DNA of 63,162 nucleotides from Streptomyces sp. AV19 (GTDB lineage Bacteria > Actinomycetota > Actinomycetes > Streptomycetales > Streptomycetaceae), in the NCBI RefSeq assembly GCF_015999245.1, contig NZ_JAEAMR010000010.1:593574-656735 (forward strand), given 5' to 3'. Positions 44,376 to 54,377 of this stretch are shown piece by piece. The notes under the pieces are model-generated. The model had not been told where the DNA came from, ran no database searches, and worked only from the letters and a program-made list of their open reading frames with translations. The stretch's first letter is position 1; each line of letters opens with the position of its first letter. The translations under genes were made by a program, and so were the position numbers.

Positions 44376-45626
44376 TCACACCACCGCCGACTTCAACGGA
44401 ACCCCGGCATCCGCCACCTTCCCCCGATCCAGCACCGCCCCCCGCTCGATCAGCTTCCGCCCCTGCGCAAGATCCCGCGGGCGCCCCACCGCCAGCAGCG
44501 CCACCAGCACACCGCCCCGCAGCCAGCACACCGTCCACGCCGCCCCGGCCGGATCCCCGCGCCAGACCAGCTCATCCGCGGCGGAGTGGTGCCCGGCGTA
44601 CTGCACGAAGCGGCCGAACTGTTCGGACCAGAAGTAGGGGACCGGGTCGTAGACGCCCTCGCCCTCCTCCACGCCCTCCCCGTGGACGATGTTCGCGGCC
44701 ACCGTCTTCGGCCCCTGGAGCGCGTTGTCCCAGTGGTGGACGAGGAGCCGCTCCCCATAGCGGGCGGACGGGAAGGACGCGCAGTCGCCGACCGCGTAGA
44801 CGTCGGGCAGGGACGTCCGCAGCCGCTCGTCGGTGACGATGGAGCGGTCGGGCGCGAGCTCGGCCCCCGAGCCGGTCAGCCAGCCGGTCGCCGGCCGCGC
44901 GCCGATGCCGACGACGATCGCGTCGGCGGGCAGCCGCGTCCCGTCGGCCAGCACGACCGCGCCCTCCTCCAGCGCCGCCACCCGCGCCCCGGTGAGCAGC
45001 CGGGCGCCGGCGTCGGCGTACCAGCCGGCCATGTGCGCGGCCACCTCCGCCGGGACCGCGCCGGCCAGCGGGCGGTCCGCGGCCTCGACGACCGTCACCT
45101 CGCACCCCGCCTCCCGCGCGGCGGTCGCGAGTTCCGCGCCGATCCAGCCGGCCCCGACGGCGACGATCTCGCGCTGCTCGACCAGCAGCGGGCGCAGCCG
45201 CTGCGCGTCGTCCAGGGTGCGCAGCAGGTGCACGCCGGGCACGTCCTCGCTGCCGGGCAGCCGGACGGGCTCGGCGCCGGTGGCGATGACGAGCACGTCG
45301 TAGTCCACCGGGCCGCGCATGGTGTCCAGTTGGTGGTCGGCGGCCCGCAGCCCGGTGGCCTCGACGCCGAGCTCGACCTCGATGTCCAGGGACGCGAAGT
45401 CGACCTCGAAGGCGGAGCCCTCCGCCTTGCCGAGCAGCACGGCCTTGGAGAGGGGCGGCCGGTCGTACGGGGGATGGGGCTCGGCGCCCAGCAGCCGGAT
45501 GCGGCCGTGCCGGCCCTGTTCGCGCAGGGCGACGGCGGTCTGCACCCCGGCCATTCCGGCGCCGACGATGACGACGCCGAAGTCTCCCGGGGCGGAGCCG
45601 CTGCGGGTGTTCGTCCACTCACTCAC
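44376..45626 (-). CDS. FAD-dependent NAD(P)H oxidoreductase (ferredoxin-reductase-like)
   Basis: 416 aa. The FAD Rossmann motif VVIVGAGMAGVQTAVALREQG is at residues about 17-37, DRPPLSKAVL follows, the NAD(P)H motif is AVGAGWIGAELATAAREAG, and the second FAD motif is PDVYAVGDCASF. This is the pattern of rubredoxin/ferredoxin reductases and related monooxygenase reductases. The GTG at 45626 (VSEWTNTRSG) is preferred; the upstream frame is unlike the family. It is divergent from the thiamine operon and has no ferredoxin or P450 neighbour, so the partner is unknown. Confidence 0.88.
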   Translation of the reverse strand: MSEWTNTRSGSAPGDFGVVIVGAGMAGVQTAVALREQGRHGRIRLLGAEPHPPYDRPPLSKAVLLGKAEGSAFEVDFASLDIEVELGVEATGLRAADHQLDTMRGPVDYDVLVIATGAEPVRLPGSEDVPGVHLLRTLDDAQRLRPLLVEQREIVAVGAGWIGAELATAAREAGCEVTVVEAADRPLAGAVPAEVAAHMAGWYADAGARLLTGARVAALEEGAVVLADGTRLPADAIVVGIGARPATGWLTGSGAELAPDRSIVTDERLRTSLPDVYAVGDCASFPSARYGERLLVHHWDNALQGPKTVAANIVHGEGVEEGEGVYDPVPYFWSEQFGRFVQYAGHHSAADELVWRGDPAGAAWTVCWLRGGVLVALLAVGRPRDLAQGRKLIERGAVLDRGKVADAGVPLKSAVV

Positions 45627-45717
45627 CCGATCACTGTAGGTCGGCCGGCCGCCTCCCGCCGGGGTCCGCGACGGTGACCCCCGACACGCCATCAGCTAGT
45701 GTGGCCGGTGCACAAGC

Positions 45718-45811
45718 ACTCGCGGGAGCCCGGACGGACCGGGCTGAGAGGGAGGCTGGACGGCCTCCGACCGTACGAACCTGATCCGGGTCATGCCGGC
45801 GAAGGGAGGGG
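45718..45811 (+). ncRNA. TPP riboswitch (THI element)
   Basis: The canonical core is present: cgggagccc...gggctgagaggg, then gaccgtacgaacctgatccgg and the closing gtcatgccggcgaaggga. It ends about ten bases before the thiO ATG, so thiamine pyrophosphate probably blocks translation initiation of thiOSG. Confidence 0.96.
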
Positions 45812-45821
45812 CTGGACGCCC

Positions 45822-47003
45822 ATGCACGCGTCTACTCGCACCAGCGCCACCGACGTCCCCGACGTCCTCGTGGTCGGCGGCGGTGTCATCGGTCTGGTCA
45901 CGGCCTGGCGGGCGGCCCAGCGCGGCCTGGCCACCGCGGTCGCCGACCCGGCACCCGGCGGCGGCGCCGCGCGGGCGGCGGCCGGAATGCTGGCCCCCGT
46001 CACCGAACTGCACCACGGCGAGCAGGAGCTGCTCGCCCTCAACCTGGCCTCGGCGCGCCGCTATCCGCGCTTCACCGCCGAACTGGAGGAGGCGAGCGGG
46101 CGGGAGACCGGCTACCGCGCCTGCGGCACGCTGGCCGTCGCCCTCGACGCCGACGACCGTGCGCACCTGCGCGAGCTGCACCTCCTCCAGCAGCGCTGCG
46201 GCCTGGACGCGCAGTGGCTGACCGGGCGCGAGTGCCGCCGCCTGGAGCCGATGCTGGCGCCCGGGGTCCAGGGCGGGCTGCGGGTGGACGGCGACCACCA
46301 GACCGACCCCCGGCGGCTGGCCGCGGCGCTGCTGACGGCCTGTGAGCGGGCCGGGGTGGCCTTCCACCACGCCGAGGCCGTGCGGATCCTGCGCGCCGGG
46401 GACCGGGTCACCGGCGCGGAGCTCGCCGACGGCACCCGGCTGACGGCGGGCCAGACCGTACTCGCGGCGGGCAGCTTCAGCGGCCGGCTGGCCGGGCTGC
46501 CCCAGGAGGTGCTGCCTCCGGTCCGGCCGGTCAAGGGCCAGATACTGCGGCTGCGCGTCCCGGACGCGTACCGCCCCTTCCTCTCCCGCACCGTGCGGGC
46601 GGTGGTGCGCGGCGGGCAGGTCTACCTGGTGCCGCGCGAGAACGGCGAACTGGTCGTCGGCGCGACGACGGAGGAGCTCGGCTGGGACACCACCGTGACC
46701 GCGGGCGGGGTCTACGAGCTGCTGCGCGACGCGCACGAGCTGGTGCCCGGCATCACCGAGCTGCCGCTCGTCGAGACCTCGGCCGGGCTGCGCCCCGGCT
46801 CGCCGGACAACGCGCCGCTGCTCGGCCCGACCGCCCTGCCCGGTCTGCACGTCGCCACCGGCCACCACCGCAACGGCGTCCTGCTGACGCCGCTCACCGG
46901 GGACGTCATGGCCGAGGTGCTCACCAGCGGGCGGCCGCCCGCGGAGGCCCGTCCCTTCTCCCCCCTGCGCTTCTCCCACTCCCTCCAGGAGCAGTCCGCA
47001 TGA
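45822..47003 (+). CDS. thiO: glycine oxidase ThiO
   Basis: 393-aa FAD enzyme of the D-amino-acid oxidase family that oxidises glycine to the dehydroglycine used for the thiazole ring. VLVVGGGVIGLVTAWRAAQRG is the FAD motif; GGGAARAAAGMLAPVTE, PVRPVKGQILRLR and TSAGLRPGSPDNAPLLG are family landmarks. The ATG lies directly after the TPP riboswitch. Its stop overlaps the thiS ATG, and thiO-thiS-thiG form one unit. Confidence 0.93.
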   Translation: MHASTRTSATDVPDVLVVGGGVIGLVTAWRAAQRGLATAVADPAPGGGAARAAAGMLAPVTELHHGEQELLALNLASARRYPRFTAELEEASGRETGYRACGTLAVALDADDRAHLRELHLLQQRCGLDAQWLTGRECRRLEPMLAPGVQGGLRVDGDHQTDPRRLAAALLTACERAGVAFHHAEAVRILRAGDRVTGAELADGTRLTAGQTVLAAGSFSGRLAGLPQEVLPPVRPVKGQILRLRVPDAYRPFLSRTVRAVVRGGQVYLVPRENGELVVGATTEELGWDTTVTAGGVYELLRDAHELVPGITELPLVETSAGLRPGSPDNAPLLGPTALPGLHVATGHHRNGVLLTPLTGDVMAEVLTSGRPPAEARPFSPLRFSHSLQEQSA

Positions 47004-47224
47004 CCGGCACCATGAGCCTCACTCTTTCCGTCTCCGTCAACGGGGAGCGGCGCGCCGTCGCGCGCGGCACCACCCTGGCCGCGCTGGTGGCCGAACTCAC
47101 CGGCGCGCGCGGCGGAGTCGCCGCCGCCGTCAACGAGAACGTCGTCCCGCGCGGGCAGTGGGCCGCCACCGAGCTCGGCGAGGGCGACCGCGTCGAGGTC
47201 CTCACCGCCGTGCAGGGGGGCTGA
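47000..47224 (+). CDS. thiS: sulfur carrier protein ThiS
   Basis: 74-aa beta-grasp protein ending in the diagnostic Gly-Gly (VLTAVQGG), which is adenylated and thiocarboxylated to deliver sulfur to ThiG. VNGERRAVARGTTLAALVAEL and VAAAVNENVVPR are typical. Its ATG overlaps the thiO stop and thiG starts 3 bp after. An alternative start at Met5 would still leave the fold intact. Confidence 0.94.
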   Translation: MTGTMSLTLSVSVNGERRAVARGTTLAALVAELTGARGGVAAAVNENVVPRGQWAATELGEGDRVEVLTAVQGG

Positions 47225-47227
47225 ACG

Positions 47228-48020
<793 letters not shown>

Positions 48021-48046
<26 letters not shown>

Positions 48047-48115
48047 GGACAGCGCGCGCAGCGTGCTGCTGCGGAAACGGTGAAAGGGCGGGGCTGGGGC
48101 AAAACCCCCGGCGCG
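48021..48115. repeat. intergenic repeat overlapping the thiG stop
   Basis: It has the half-site cagcccgtccggcgtttgaggac without its left partner, followed by ggaaacggtgaaagggcgggg and tggggcaaaacccc. It belongs to the same family as the repeats at 32.6, 35.4, 44.1 and 58.3 kb, and lies between convergent genes. Confidence 0.85.
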
Positions 48116-48117
48116 GG

Positions 48118-48534
48118 CTACCGCGCCGTACCCGCCGCCCTCCGCAACCACACCATCGCCGTCACCGGCAGGATCACGGGGATGAACAAATACCCCATGC
48201 CGAAGTCCGACCACACCGTCGCATCGGGGAACGCCGACGGCGAAACCAGCGTCCACGTGCCAACCGTCAGCACCCCCACCAACTCCAGCACGCAGCACAC
48301 CAACGCCGCCCGCCGAGCCGTCTCCCCACCCCGCACCAGCGAGTACGTGATGAACGCGTAGACGACGGCCGCGACGGCCGACAACGAATACGCCAGCGGC
48401 GCCCGCCCGAAGTGCAAAGCCATCTGCACGATCGACCGCGACGCCGCCGCCACCGTGAACACCCCGTACACCCACACCAACAGCCGCCCCGGGCCCTGCC
48501 CCAGGCCGCCACCGCGGTCAACGGACTCGGTCAC
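48118..48534 (-). CDS. small integral membrane protein, unknown
   Basis: 138 aa with four hydrophobic segments (LLVWVYGVFTVAAASRSIVQ, AYSLSAVAAVVYAFITYSLV, LVCCVLELVGVLTVGTW, YLFIPVILPVTAMVWL). The GTG at 48534 has GGAGG six bases before it. It overlaps a repeat boundary at its 3' end and is separated by 2 bp from another small membrane protein upstream, so the two probably form an operon. No function is recognised. Confidence 0.8.
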   Translation of the reverse strand: MTESVDRGGGLGQGPGRLLVWVYGVFTVAAASRSIVQMALHFGRAPLAYSLSAVAAVVYAFITYSLVRGGETARRAALVCCVLELVGVLTVGTWTLVSPSAFPDATVWSDFGMGYLFIPVILPVTAMVWLRRAAGTAR

Positions 48535-48536
48535 GC

Positions 48537-48896
48537 TCACCCTCCCCAGATGTCGTAGAGCCGCACCTGCAGTACGGCGAGCACCACCGCCCCGGCCGCC
48601 ACCGTGGCCGAACCCCAGCGGGTCCGCTCGGTCAGCGACACGAAGCCGGCGCCCGGAATGCAGGCCGCCGCGCCCAGCAGATAGGCGACGAAGATGGCCG
48701 TGCCCTTGGCCGGCCGCTCGCCGCGGCTCAGCTGCACCACGCCGATGACCAGCTGCGCGAGGGCGAGTACGGTGACGACGGCCATGCCGATGAAGTGCCA
48801 GTCCTTGGTGGACTGGTCGCGGTAGAAGGCGTGACCGCACCAGACGGCGAGCGCCAGGGCGGTCAGACCGACCACGAGCGTCAAGGCGTCGATCAC
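48537..48896 (-). CDS. small integral membrane protein, unknown
   Basis: About 119 aa with four hydrophobic segments, starting VIDALTLVVGLTALALAVWC from a GTG at 48896 after GGGGGTCGC. FYRDQSTKDWHFIGMAVVTVLA and ERTRWGSATVAAGAVVLA suggest a compact bundle. It is co-directional with the next membrane gene. The frame remains open upstream to 49007 but that part is Pro/Ser-rich and unlikely to be translated. Confidence 0.72.
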   Translation of the reverse strand: MIDALTLVVGLTALALAVWCGHAFYRDQSTKDWHFIGMAVVTVLALAQLVIGVVQLSRGERPAKGTAIFVAYLLGAAACIPGAGFVSLTERTRWGSATVAAGAVVLAVLQVRLYDIWGG

Positions 48897-49057
48897 CGCG
48901 ACCCCCGGGCACGTGCGGACGAGACAAGCATGGGACGACTGTAGTCGGCGGCCGGAACCGGGCGGCGCGTGGGCCGGACCGTCCACATTCCAGCCATCGA
49001 TGTCCACTATTCGGACAATCTTTACTCATCCGCTCGCACGTCTGTTTTACTTGCCGC

Positions 49058-49147
49058 ATGACCACGACGAGCACCCGCATTCTTGCGACCGAGGCGATGA
49101 CAACGCCCGGTGCTGCTCGTTGCATGTGTCGAATGTGTGACCGCTGA
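49058..49147 (+). CDS. Met/Cys-rich leader peptide of the metNIQ operon
   Basis: A 29-codon reading frame, ATG at 49058 and TGA at 49145-49147, beginning MTTTSTRIL and ending RCMCRMCDR. It stands about 200 bp before metN on the same strand, in a leader with several hairpins (for example ctcgc/gcgag and gtcc/ggac). Clustered Met and Cys codons near the end are what ribosome-mediated attenuation by sulfur amino acids would need. There is no clear ribosome site, so it may be leaderless. Inference from position and composition. Confidence 0.65.
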   Translation: MTTTSTRILATEAMTTPGAARCMCRMCDR

Positions 49148-49354
49148 GGGCCCCCGTTCTGAGCCTCGCGCCCCGAAGCGAGACCCGAAGAGCCCGCGTC
49201 CGGAGAAGGACGGCGCGCTCTCCTCCCTCCGCGACACCCGGAGCCCCGAGCCGCGCCGTACCGGCGCCCGCCGGGGATCCCATGCCGCGTTTCCGCAATG
49301 AATTCCCGTGCGCGGGCACCCCACTGCCGCGCACTCGACAGTGACGGAATCCCT

Positions 49355-50410
49355 GTGATCACCACCAAGGGCCTGACAAAGGTCTACCGCTCACGCGGCC
49401 GCGAGGTCATCGCCCTCGACGGCGTCGATCTGCACGTGCGCGAAGGCGAGGTGTACGGCGTCGTCGGACAGAGCGGCGCCGGCAAATCGACCCTCATCCG
49501 CTGCGTCAACCTCCTGGAGCGACCCACCTCCGGCACGGTCACCGTCGCCGGTCAGGACCTCACGGCGCTCGCCGGCCGGGGACCGCGCGCCGGCGCCGAG
49601 CTCCGCCGGGCGCGCAGCAGCATCGGCATGATCTTCCAGCACTTCAACCTGCTGTCCTCGCGGACCGTCCAGTCCAACGTCGAGCTGCCGCTGGAGATCC
49701 TCGGGCTCTCCGGCAAGGAGCGCTCCCGCAAGGCCCTGGAACTCCTCGACCTCGTCGGCCTCGCCGACAAGGCCAAGGCCTACCCGGGCCAGCTCTCCGG
49801 CGGCCAGAAGCAGCGCGTCGGCATCGCCCGCGCCCTGGCCGGCGACCCCAAGGTGCTGCTCTCCGACGAGTCGACCTCCGCGCTGGACCCGGAGACCACC
49901 CGCTCGATCCTCCAGCTGCTGCGCGACCTCAACCAGCAGCTCGGCCTGACCGTCCTCCTCATCACGCACCAGATGGAGGTCGTCAAGACCATCTGCGACT
50001 CCGCGGCCCTGATGAAGGGCGGCCGCGTGGTGGAGTCCGGCACCGTCGCCGAACTCCTCGCCCAGCCCGGCTCCGAGCTGGCGGCCGAACTCTTCCCCGT
50101 CGGCGGCGAGCCCTCCGGCCCCGACCGCACCGTCGTGGACGTCACCTTCCACGGCGACGCGGCCACCCAGCCGGTCATCTCGCAGCTGTCGCGCACGTAC
50201 AACATCGACATCTCGATCCTGGGCGCCGCCATGGACACCGTCGGCGGCAAGCAGGTCGGCCGGATGCGCATCGAGCTGCCCGGCCGCTTCGAGGAGAACG
50301 TCGTCCCCATCGGCTTCCTGCGCGAACAGGGTCTCCAGGTCGAGGTGGCGCCCGTGCACACCGGCGAGGCGGCCACCGCCCACGCCCTCCTCAAGGAAGG
50401 TGCCAAGTGA
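49355..50410 (+). CDS. metN: methionine ABC transporter ATP-binding protein
   Basis: 351-aa ATPase. Walker A is GQSGAGKST, signature LSGGQKQRVGIARAL, Walker B KVLLSDESTSALD and H-loop LITHQME. After residue about 250 comes the NIL regulatory domain (VVDVTFHGDAATQPVISQLS...), which binds methionine and inhibits import. The GTG at 49355 (MITTKGLTKVY) is the family start; the open frame to 49298 is not needed. Its stop overlaps metI. Confidence 0.93.
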   Translation: MITTKGLTKVYRSRGREVIALDGVDLHVREGEVYGVVGQSGAGKSTLIRCVNLLERPTSGTVTVAGQDLTALAGRGPRAGAELRRARSSIGMIFQHFNLLSSRTVQSNVELPLEILGLSGKERSRKALELLDLVGLADKAKAYPGQLSGGQKQRVGIARALAGDPKVLLSDESTSALDPETTRSILQLLRDLNQQLGLTVLLITHQMEVVKTICDSAALMKGGRVVESGTVAELLAQPGSELAAELFPVGGEPSGPDRTVVDVTFHGDAATQPVISQLSRTYNIDISILGAAMDTVGGKQVGRMRIELPGRFEENVVPIGFLREQGLQVEVAPVHTGEAATAHALLKEGAK

Positions 50411-51171
50411 CCTGGAACGAGATGCAGCCCCTGCTGCGCGACGGCTGTCTCGACACCCTGTTCATGGTGTGGTGGTCGGCCGTGTGGACCGTCATCGGCG
50501 GCCTGCCGCTGGGCGTCCTGCTCTACCTCACCGACCGCGGCGGCCTGCTGCAGAACATCGTGGTCAACAAGGTCGTCGGCACCGTCGTCAACATCGCCCG
50601 GTCCGTGCCCTTCATCATCCTGATCGTCTGGCTGATCCCCTTCAGCCGCACGGTGATCGGCACCTCCATCGGCCCCAGCGCCGCCGCCGTGGCCCTCACC
50701 GTCGGTGCCATCCCGTTCTTCGCCCGGCTGGTGGAGACCTCGCTCCGCGAGGTCGACCACGGACTGATCGAGGCCGTACAGGCCATGGGCGGCGGCACCT
50801 GGACCGTGATCTTCAAGGTCCTGCTCCCGCAGGCCCTGGCCTCCCTGGTCGCCGGCCTCACCACCACCGTCATCGCCCTCATCGGCTACTCCGCGATGGC
50901 CGGCGCCGTCGGCGGCGGCGGACTCGGCCAGGTCGCCATCAACTACGGCTACCAGCGCCAGGAGCACGAGCTGATGAACATCACCATCGTGCTGCTCGTC
51001 GTCATCGTCTCCGTCGTCCAGATCGCCGGCGACCTGACCGTACGCCGCCTCGCCCGCCGCACCGGCCGCCAGGCCGCGCCCGTCGGACTGCGGCGCCTGC
51101 GCCCCGCGAAGGCCGCCGTGCCCGCGCAGCGGAGCGCCGACGAGCCCAAGGCGGCCGTCGAAACCCCCTGA
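50407..51171 (+). CDS. metI: methionine ABC transporter permease
   Basis: 254-aa permease with five or six membrane segments and the EAA loop (LIEAVQAMGGGTWTVIFKVLLPQA) that docks MetN. RSVPFIILIVWLIPF and SAMAGAVGGGGLGQVAINYGYQR are MetI landmarks. The GTG start overlaps the metN stop. The C-terminal 35 residues are an Arg/Ala-rich cytosolic tail longer than in the enterobacterial protein. metQ follows after 95 bp that include a possible hairpin. Confidence 0.93.
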   Translation: MTWNEMQPLLRDGCLDTLFMVWWSAVWTVIGGLPLGVLLYLTDRGGLLQNIVVNKVVGTVVNIARSVPFIILIVWLIPFSRTVIGTSIGPSAAAVALTVGAIPFFARLVETSLREVDHGLIEAVQAMGGGTWTVIFKVLLPQALASLVAGLTTTVIALIGYSAMAGAVGGGGLGQVAINYGYQRQEHELMNITIVLLVVIVSVVQIAGDLTVRRLARRTGRQAAPVGLRRLRPAKAAVPAQRSADEPKAAVETP

Positions 51172-51266
51172 ACCCGCCGGGGCCCGTGACGGCCCCGAGG
51201 AAACACCACGAGCCCGGACCCTTTGCCGGGTGGCAACACCTCGTGAGAACAAGAAAGGCACTCTTC

Positions 51267-52136
51267 GTGCGTACCACCGTCAAGCTCTCCGCCGCCCTCG
51301 CGGCCGCCGCCGCGCTCACCCTCGGCCTGAGCGCCTGCAGCGCCCCCTCCGACTCCTCCGCGTCCTCCACCAAGAAGGGCAAGGACGCCGACCCCGCCGC
51401 CAAGCTCCTCATCGCGGCCAGCCCCACCCCGCACGGCGACATCCTCAACTTCGTGCGCGACCATCTCGCGGAGAAGAACGGCCTGAAGCTGGAGGTGAAG
51501 GAGTTCAACGACTACAACGCGCCCAACACCGCCACCCAGAACGGCGAGGTCGACGGCAATTTCTTCCAGCACAAGCCCTACCTCGACGAGTTCAACAAGA
51601 AGAACAAGACCGATATCGTCCCGGTCGTCAACGTCGAGATCGAGCCGCTCGGCTTCTACTCCAAGAAGGTCAAGAAGGTGAGCGACCTCGGCGAGGGCTC
51701 CACCATCGCTGTGCCCAACGACGCCACCAACGAGGGCCGGGCCCTCAAGCTGCTGGCCGACAACAAGGTCATCGAGCTCAAGGACGGCATCGGGTCCTCT
51801 GCCACCCGTGAGGACGTCAAGGACGCCAAAGGTGTGAAGCTCGTCGAGCTGGAGGCTGCCCAGATTCCCGCACGCCTCGGCGACGTGGACGCCGCGGTCA
51901 TCAACGGCAACTTCGCCATCAGTGCCAAGCTCAACCCGTCCAAGGACTCCCTCGCCCTGGAGAAGGCCGACGGCAACCCCTACGCCAACTTCCTCGCCGT
52001 CAAGAAGGGCAACGAGGAGGACCCGCGCATCGTCAAGCTCGCCAAGCTCCTCAACTCCGACGAGGTCAAGAAGTTCATCGAGGAGAAGTTCAGCAACGGC
52101 GCCGTCATCCCGGCGTTCGGTGCCGTCAAGAGCTGA
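51267..52136 (+). CDS. metQ: methionine-binding lipoprotein
   Basis: 289 aa. The signal peptide ends in lipobox LSAC (Cys24). The NlpA/MetQ fold begins LLIAASPTPHGDILNFVRDHL and contains NAPNTATQNGEVDGNFFQHKPYL, EPLGFYSKKVKKVSDL and AVPNDATNEGRALKLL, the methionine-binding loops. The GTG at 51267 follows AAGAAAGG. It delivers methionine to MetNI. Confidence 0.93.
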   Translation: MRTTVKLSAALAAAAALTLGLSACSAPSDSSASSTKKGKDADPAAKLLIAASPTPHGDILNFVRDHLAEKNGLKLEVKEFNDYNAPNTATQNGEVDGNFFQHKPYLDEFNKKNKTDIVPVVNVEIEPLGFYSKKVKKVSDLGEGSTIAVPNDATNEGRALKLLADNKVIELKDGIGSSATREDVKDAKGVKLVELEAAQIPARLGDVDAAVINGNFAISAKLNPSKDSLALEKADGNPYANFLAVKKGNEEDPRIVKLAKLLNSDEVKKFIEEKFSNGAVIPAFGAVKS

Positions 52137-52314
52137 CACCTTGTAACCTCAGCCGTCTCGGCGGCCGCAGGCCCCGCATACGCCACGCGCGCGTGTGCGG
52201 GGCCGCCGCGCTGGGCACACTCGCGAGGTCATAGGGCATGCTGGTGCGGCCGAGACCGGCGCGACCGCCGAACCGGTACCGAGCCCATTCAGCCCCCCGG
52301 CGTTGGAGCAGCGC

Positions 52315-52956
52315 ATGACTTCCACCTTTCCGGACATCTCCATCAGTACGGACCGGCTGGTGCTGCGCCCGTTCGACGCGACGGACGTGCCCGCGCTCAC
52401 CGAGATGATGAACGACGAGCTCATCACCGCCTGGACCTCCGCCCCCCACCCCTTCACGACCGCCGACGCCCGCGACTGGGCCTTGCGCACCGCCCCCGCG
52501 GAACGCCTCTCGGGACGCGGAATCGTCTTTGCGGTCACCGAGTTCCTCACCCACCGCCTCGTCGGCACCGTGCGCCTCCACCGCACCGACTGGCGCACCC
52601 TCTCCACCGAGATCGCCTACGCCACCGCCCCCTGGGCCCGCGGCGAGGGCTACGCCTGCGAGGCCGTCCTGGCCGTCGCCCGCTGGCTGTTCCGCGACCA
52701 GAAGTTCGAACGCCTCGAACTGCGCACCGCCGCCGACAACTCCGCCTCCCAGCAGGTCGCCCAGAAGATCGGCTGCATCAGCGAGGGCGTCCTGCGCAAC
52801 GCCTGGATAGCCCGCAGCCGCACGGAGGACGGCGGCTGGACGGACATCCGCAGCGACCTCATCGTCTGGAGCCTGCTCCCCGAGGACCTGGACGAGGTGC
52901 GCGCACCGCAGACCGGCGCCACCGGCTACGCCGCCGCTTTCCACAGCTGGCGCTGA
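52315..52956 (+). CDS. GNAT acetyltransferase, RimJ/RimL type
   Basis: 213 aa. TDRLVLRPFDATDVPALTEM is the usual opening of ribosomal-protein-type N-acetyltransferases. The acetyl-CoA loop is AYATAPWARGEGYACEAVLAVARWLF, and LELRTAADNSASQQVAQKIGCISEGVLRN is the late helix-strand. It could acetylate a protein N-terminus or a small amine or antibiotic. GGAGCAGCGC precedes the ATG. It stands alone between metQ and the cobalamin genes. Confidence 0.87.
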   Translation: MTSTFPDISISTDRLVLRPFDATDVPALTEMMNDELITAWTSAPHPFTTADARDWALRTAPAERLSGRGIVFAVTEFLTHRLVGTVRLHRTDWRTLSTEIAYATAPWARGEGYACEAVLAVARWLFRDQKFERLELRTAADNSASQQVAQKIGCISEGVLRNAWIARSRTEDGGWTDIRSDLIVWSLLPEDLDEVRAPQTGATGYAAAFHSWR

Positions 52957-53092
52957 CCCCCCCGCGCGCGCCTGTGCGCCCCGCGGCCGGACGGTGGTCC
53001 GGACCTGCCGGGGTACTCTCACCATGCCCGCCGACCGGCGGGCGCCAAGGGCCCGGGACAAGCCCGCCTCAAGCCTCAGGAGACAGACGACG

Positions 53093-54325
53093 ATGGCCGA
53101 CCGGGTCACGGTGATCGGATGGGACGGCTCACCGCTGACGGGCGCGGCCCGCTCCGCCGTGGGCGCGGCCACCCTCGTCGCCGGAGCCGCGCACCACCTG
53201 GCGCTGCCCGAGATCCCGCCCTCCGCCGAACGTGTGCGGCTGGGCAGCGTCGACCTGGCGGCCCGGCACATCGCCCGGCACCGCGGCACCGCCGTCGTCC
53301 TCGCCGACGGGGACCCCGGCTTCTTCGGCGTCGTCCGCACCCTGCGCGCCCCCGAACACGGCCTGGAGGTCGAGGTGGTGCCCGCCGTCTCCTCCGTCGC
53401 CACCGCCTTCGCCCGCGCCGGCATGCCCTGGGACGACGCCCAGGTCGTCGTCGCCCATAGCCGCGACCTGCGCCGCGCCGTCAACGTCTGCCGCGCCCAC
53501 CCCAAGGTCTGCGTCCTCACCTCGCCCGGCGCCGGCCCCGCCGAACTGGCGCTGCTGCTCGGCCCGGTGCACCGCACGTTCGTCATCTGCGAGCAGCTCG
53601 GCACCGCCCGCGAGCGGGTCACCGTGCTCACCTCCGACAAGGTCGCCGACCACGCCTGGCGCGACCCCAACGTCGTCATCGTCATCGGCGGCCCCGGCGT
53701 GGAGGACCCGGCCGGCGCGCCCGGCCGGTCCGGCGGCGGCTGGATCGCCGGCCGCGACCCCGGCCGGCTCCCCGGCCCGCGCGGCTGGGCCCTGCCCGCC
53801 GACGCCTACGGCAGCGCCCCCGGCGAGGGCGAGGGCGCCGAGCTGCGCGCCGCCCAACTCGCCCGGCTCGGGCCCCGCGTCGGCGACCTCGTCTGGGACA
53901 TCGGCACCGGCAGCGGTGCCGCCGCCGTCGAGGCCGCCCGGTTCGGCGCCGCCGTCATCGCCGTCGACCGCGACGCGGACGCCTGCGCGCGCGTCACCGC
54001 CGTCGCCCGCCACTACGGCGTCCAGCTCCAGGTCGTCCACGGCACCGCGCCGGTCGTCCTGGAGGACCTCCCCGAGCCCGACGTCGTCCGCGTCGGCGGG
54101 GGCGGCGCGCCCGTCGTCGCCGCCTGCGCCGACCGCCGCCCCGAGGCGATCGTCGCGCACGCCGCCACCCGGGACGAGGCCGAGGCCGTCGGCCGGGTCC
54201 TCGCCGAGCGCGGGTACGCGGTCGAGTGCACCCTGCTCCAGGCGGTGGAGCTGGACACCGCGGCCTGGGCGGAGCGCGAACGGGCCGTTACCTTCCTGCT
54301 GAGCGGCCGTCGTCCGCACCCGTGA
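53093..54325 (+). CDS. cobL: precorrin-6Y C5,15-methyltransferase (decarboxylating), CbiE-CbiT fusion
   Basis: 410 aa, a two-domain cobalamin enzyme. Residues about 1-210 form the CbiE tetrapyrrole methylase (VTVIGWDGSPL, VVLADGDPGFFGVVRTL, VPAVSSVATAFARAG). Residues about 250-410 form CbiT with the SAM motif GDLVWDIGTGSGAAAVEAARFG. It methylates C-5 and C-15 and removes the C-12 acetate carboxyl in aerobic corrin synthesis. The ATG at 53093 follows CAGGAGA. It is followed by the BluB-CobT gene. Confidence 0.92.
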   Translation: MADRVTVIGWDGSPLTGAARSAVGAATLVAGAAHHLALPEIPPSAERVRLGSVDLAARHIARHRGTAVVLADGDPGFFGVVRTLRAPEHGLEVEVVPAVSSVATAFARAGMPWDDAQVVVAHSRDLRRAVNVCRAHPKVCVLTSPGAGPAELALLLGPVHRTFVICEQLGTARERVTVLTSDKVADHAWRDPNVVIVIGGPGVEDPAGAPGRSGGGWIAGRDPGRLPGPRGWALPADAYGSAPGEGEGAELRAAQLARLGPRVGDLVWDIGTGSGAAAVEAARFGAAVIAVDRDADACARVTAVARHYGVQLQVVHGTAPVVLEDLPEPDVVRVGGGGAPVVAACADRRPEAIVAHAATRDEAEAVGRVLAERGYAVECTLLQAVELDTAAWAERERAVTFLLSGRRPHP

Positions 54326-54377
54326 TCCCGACCGGCCGGGCGGACGGTAGGCTGGCGGATCGTTGTGCGGCGGCCCG

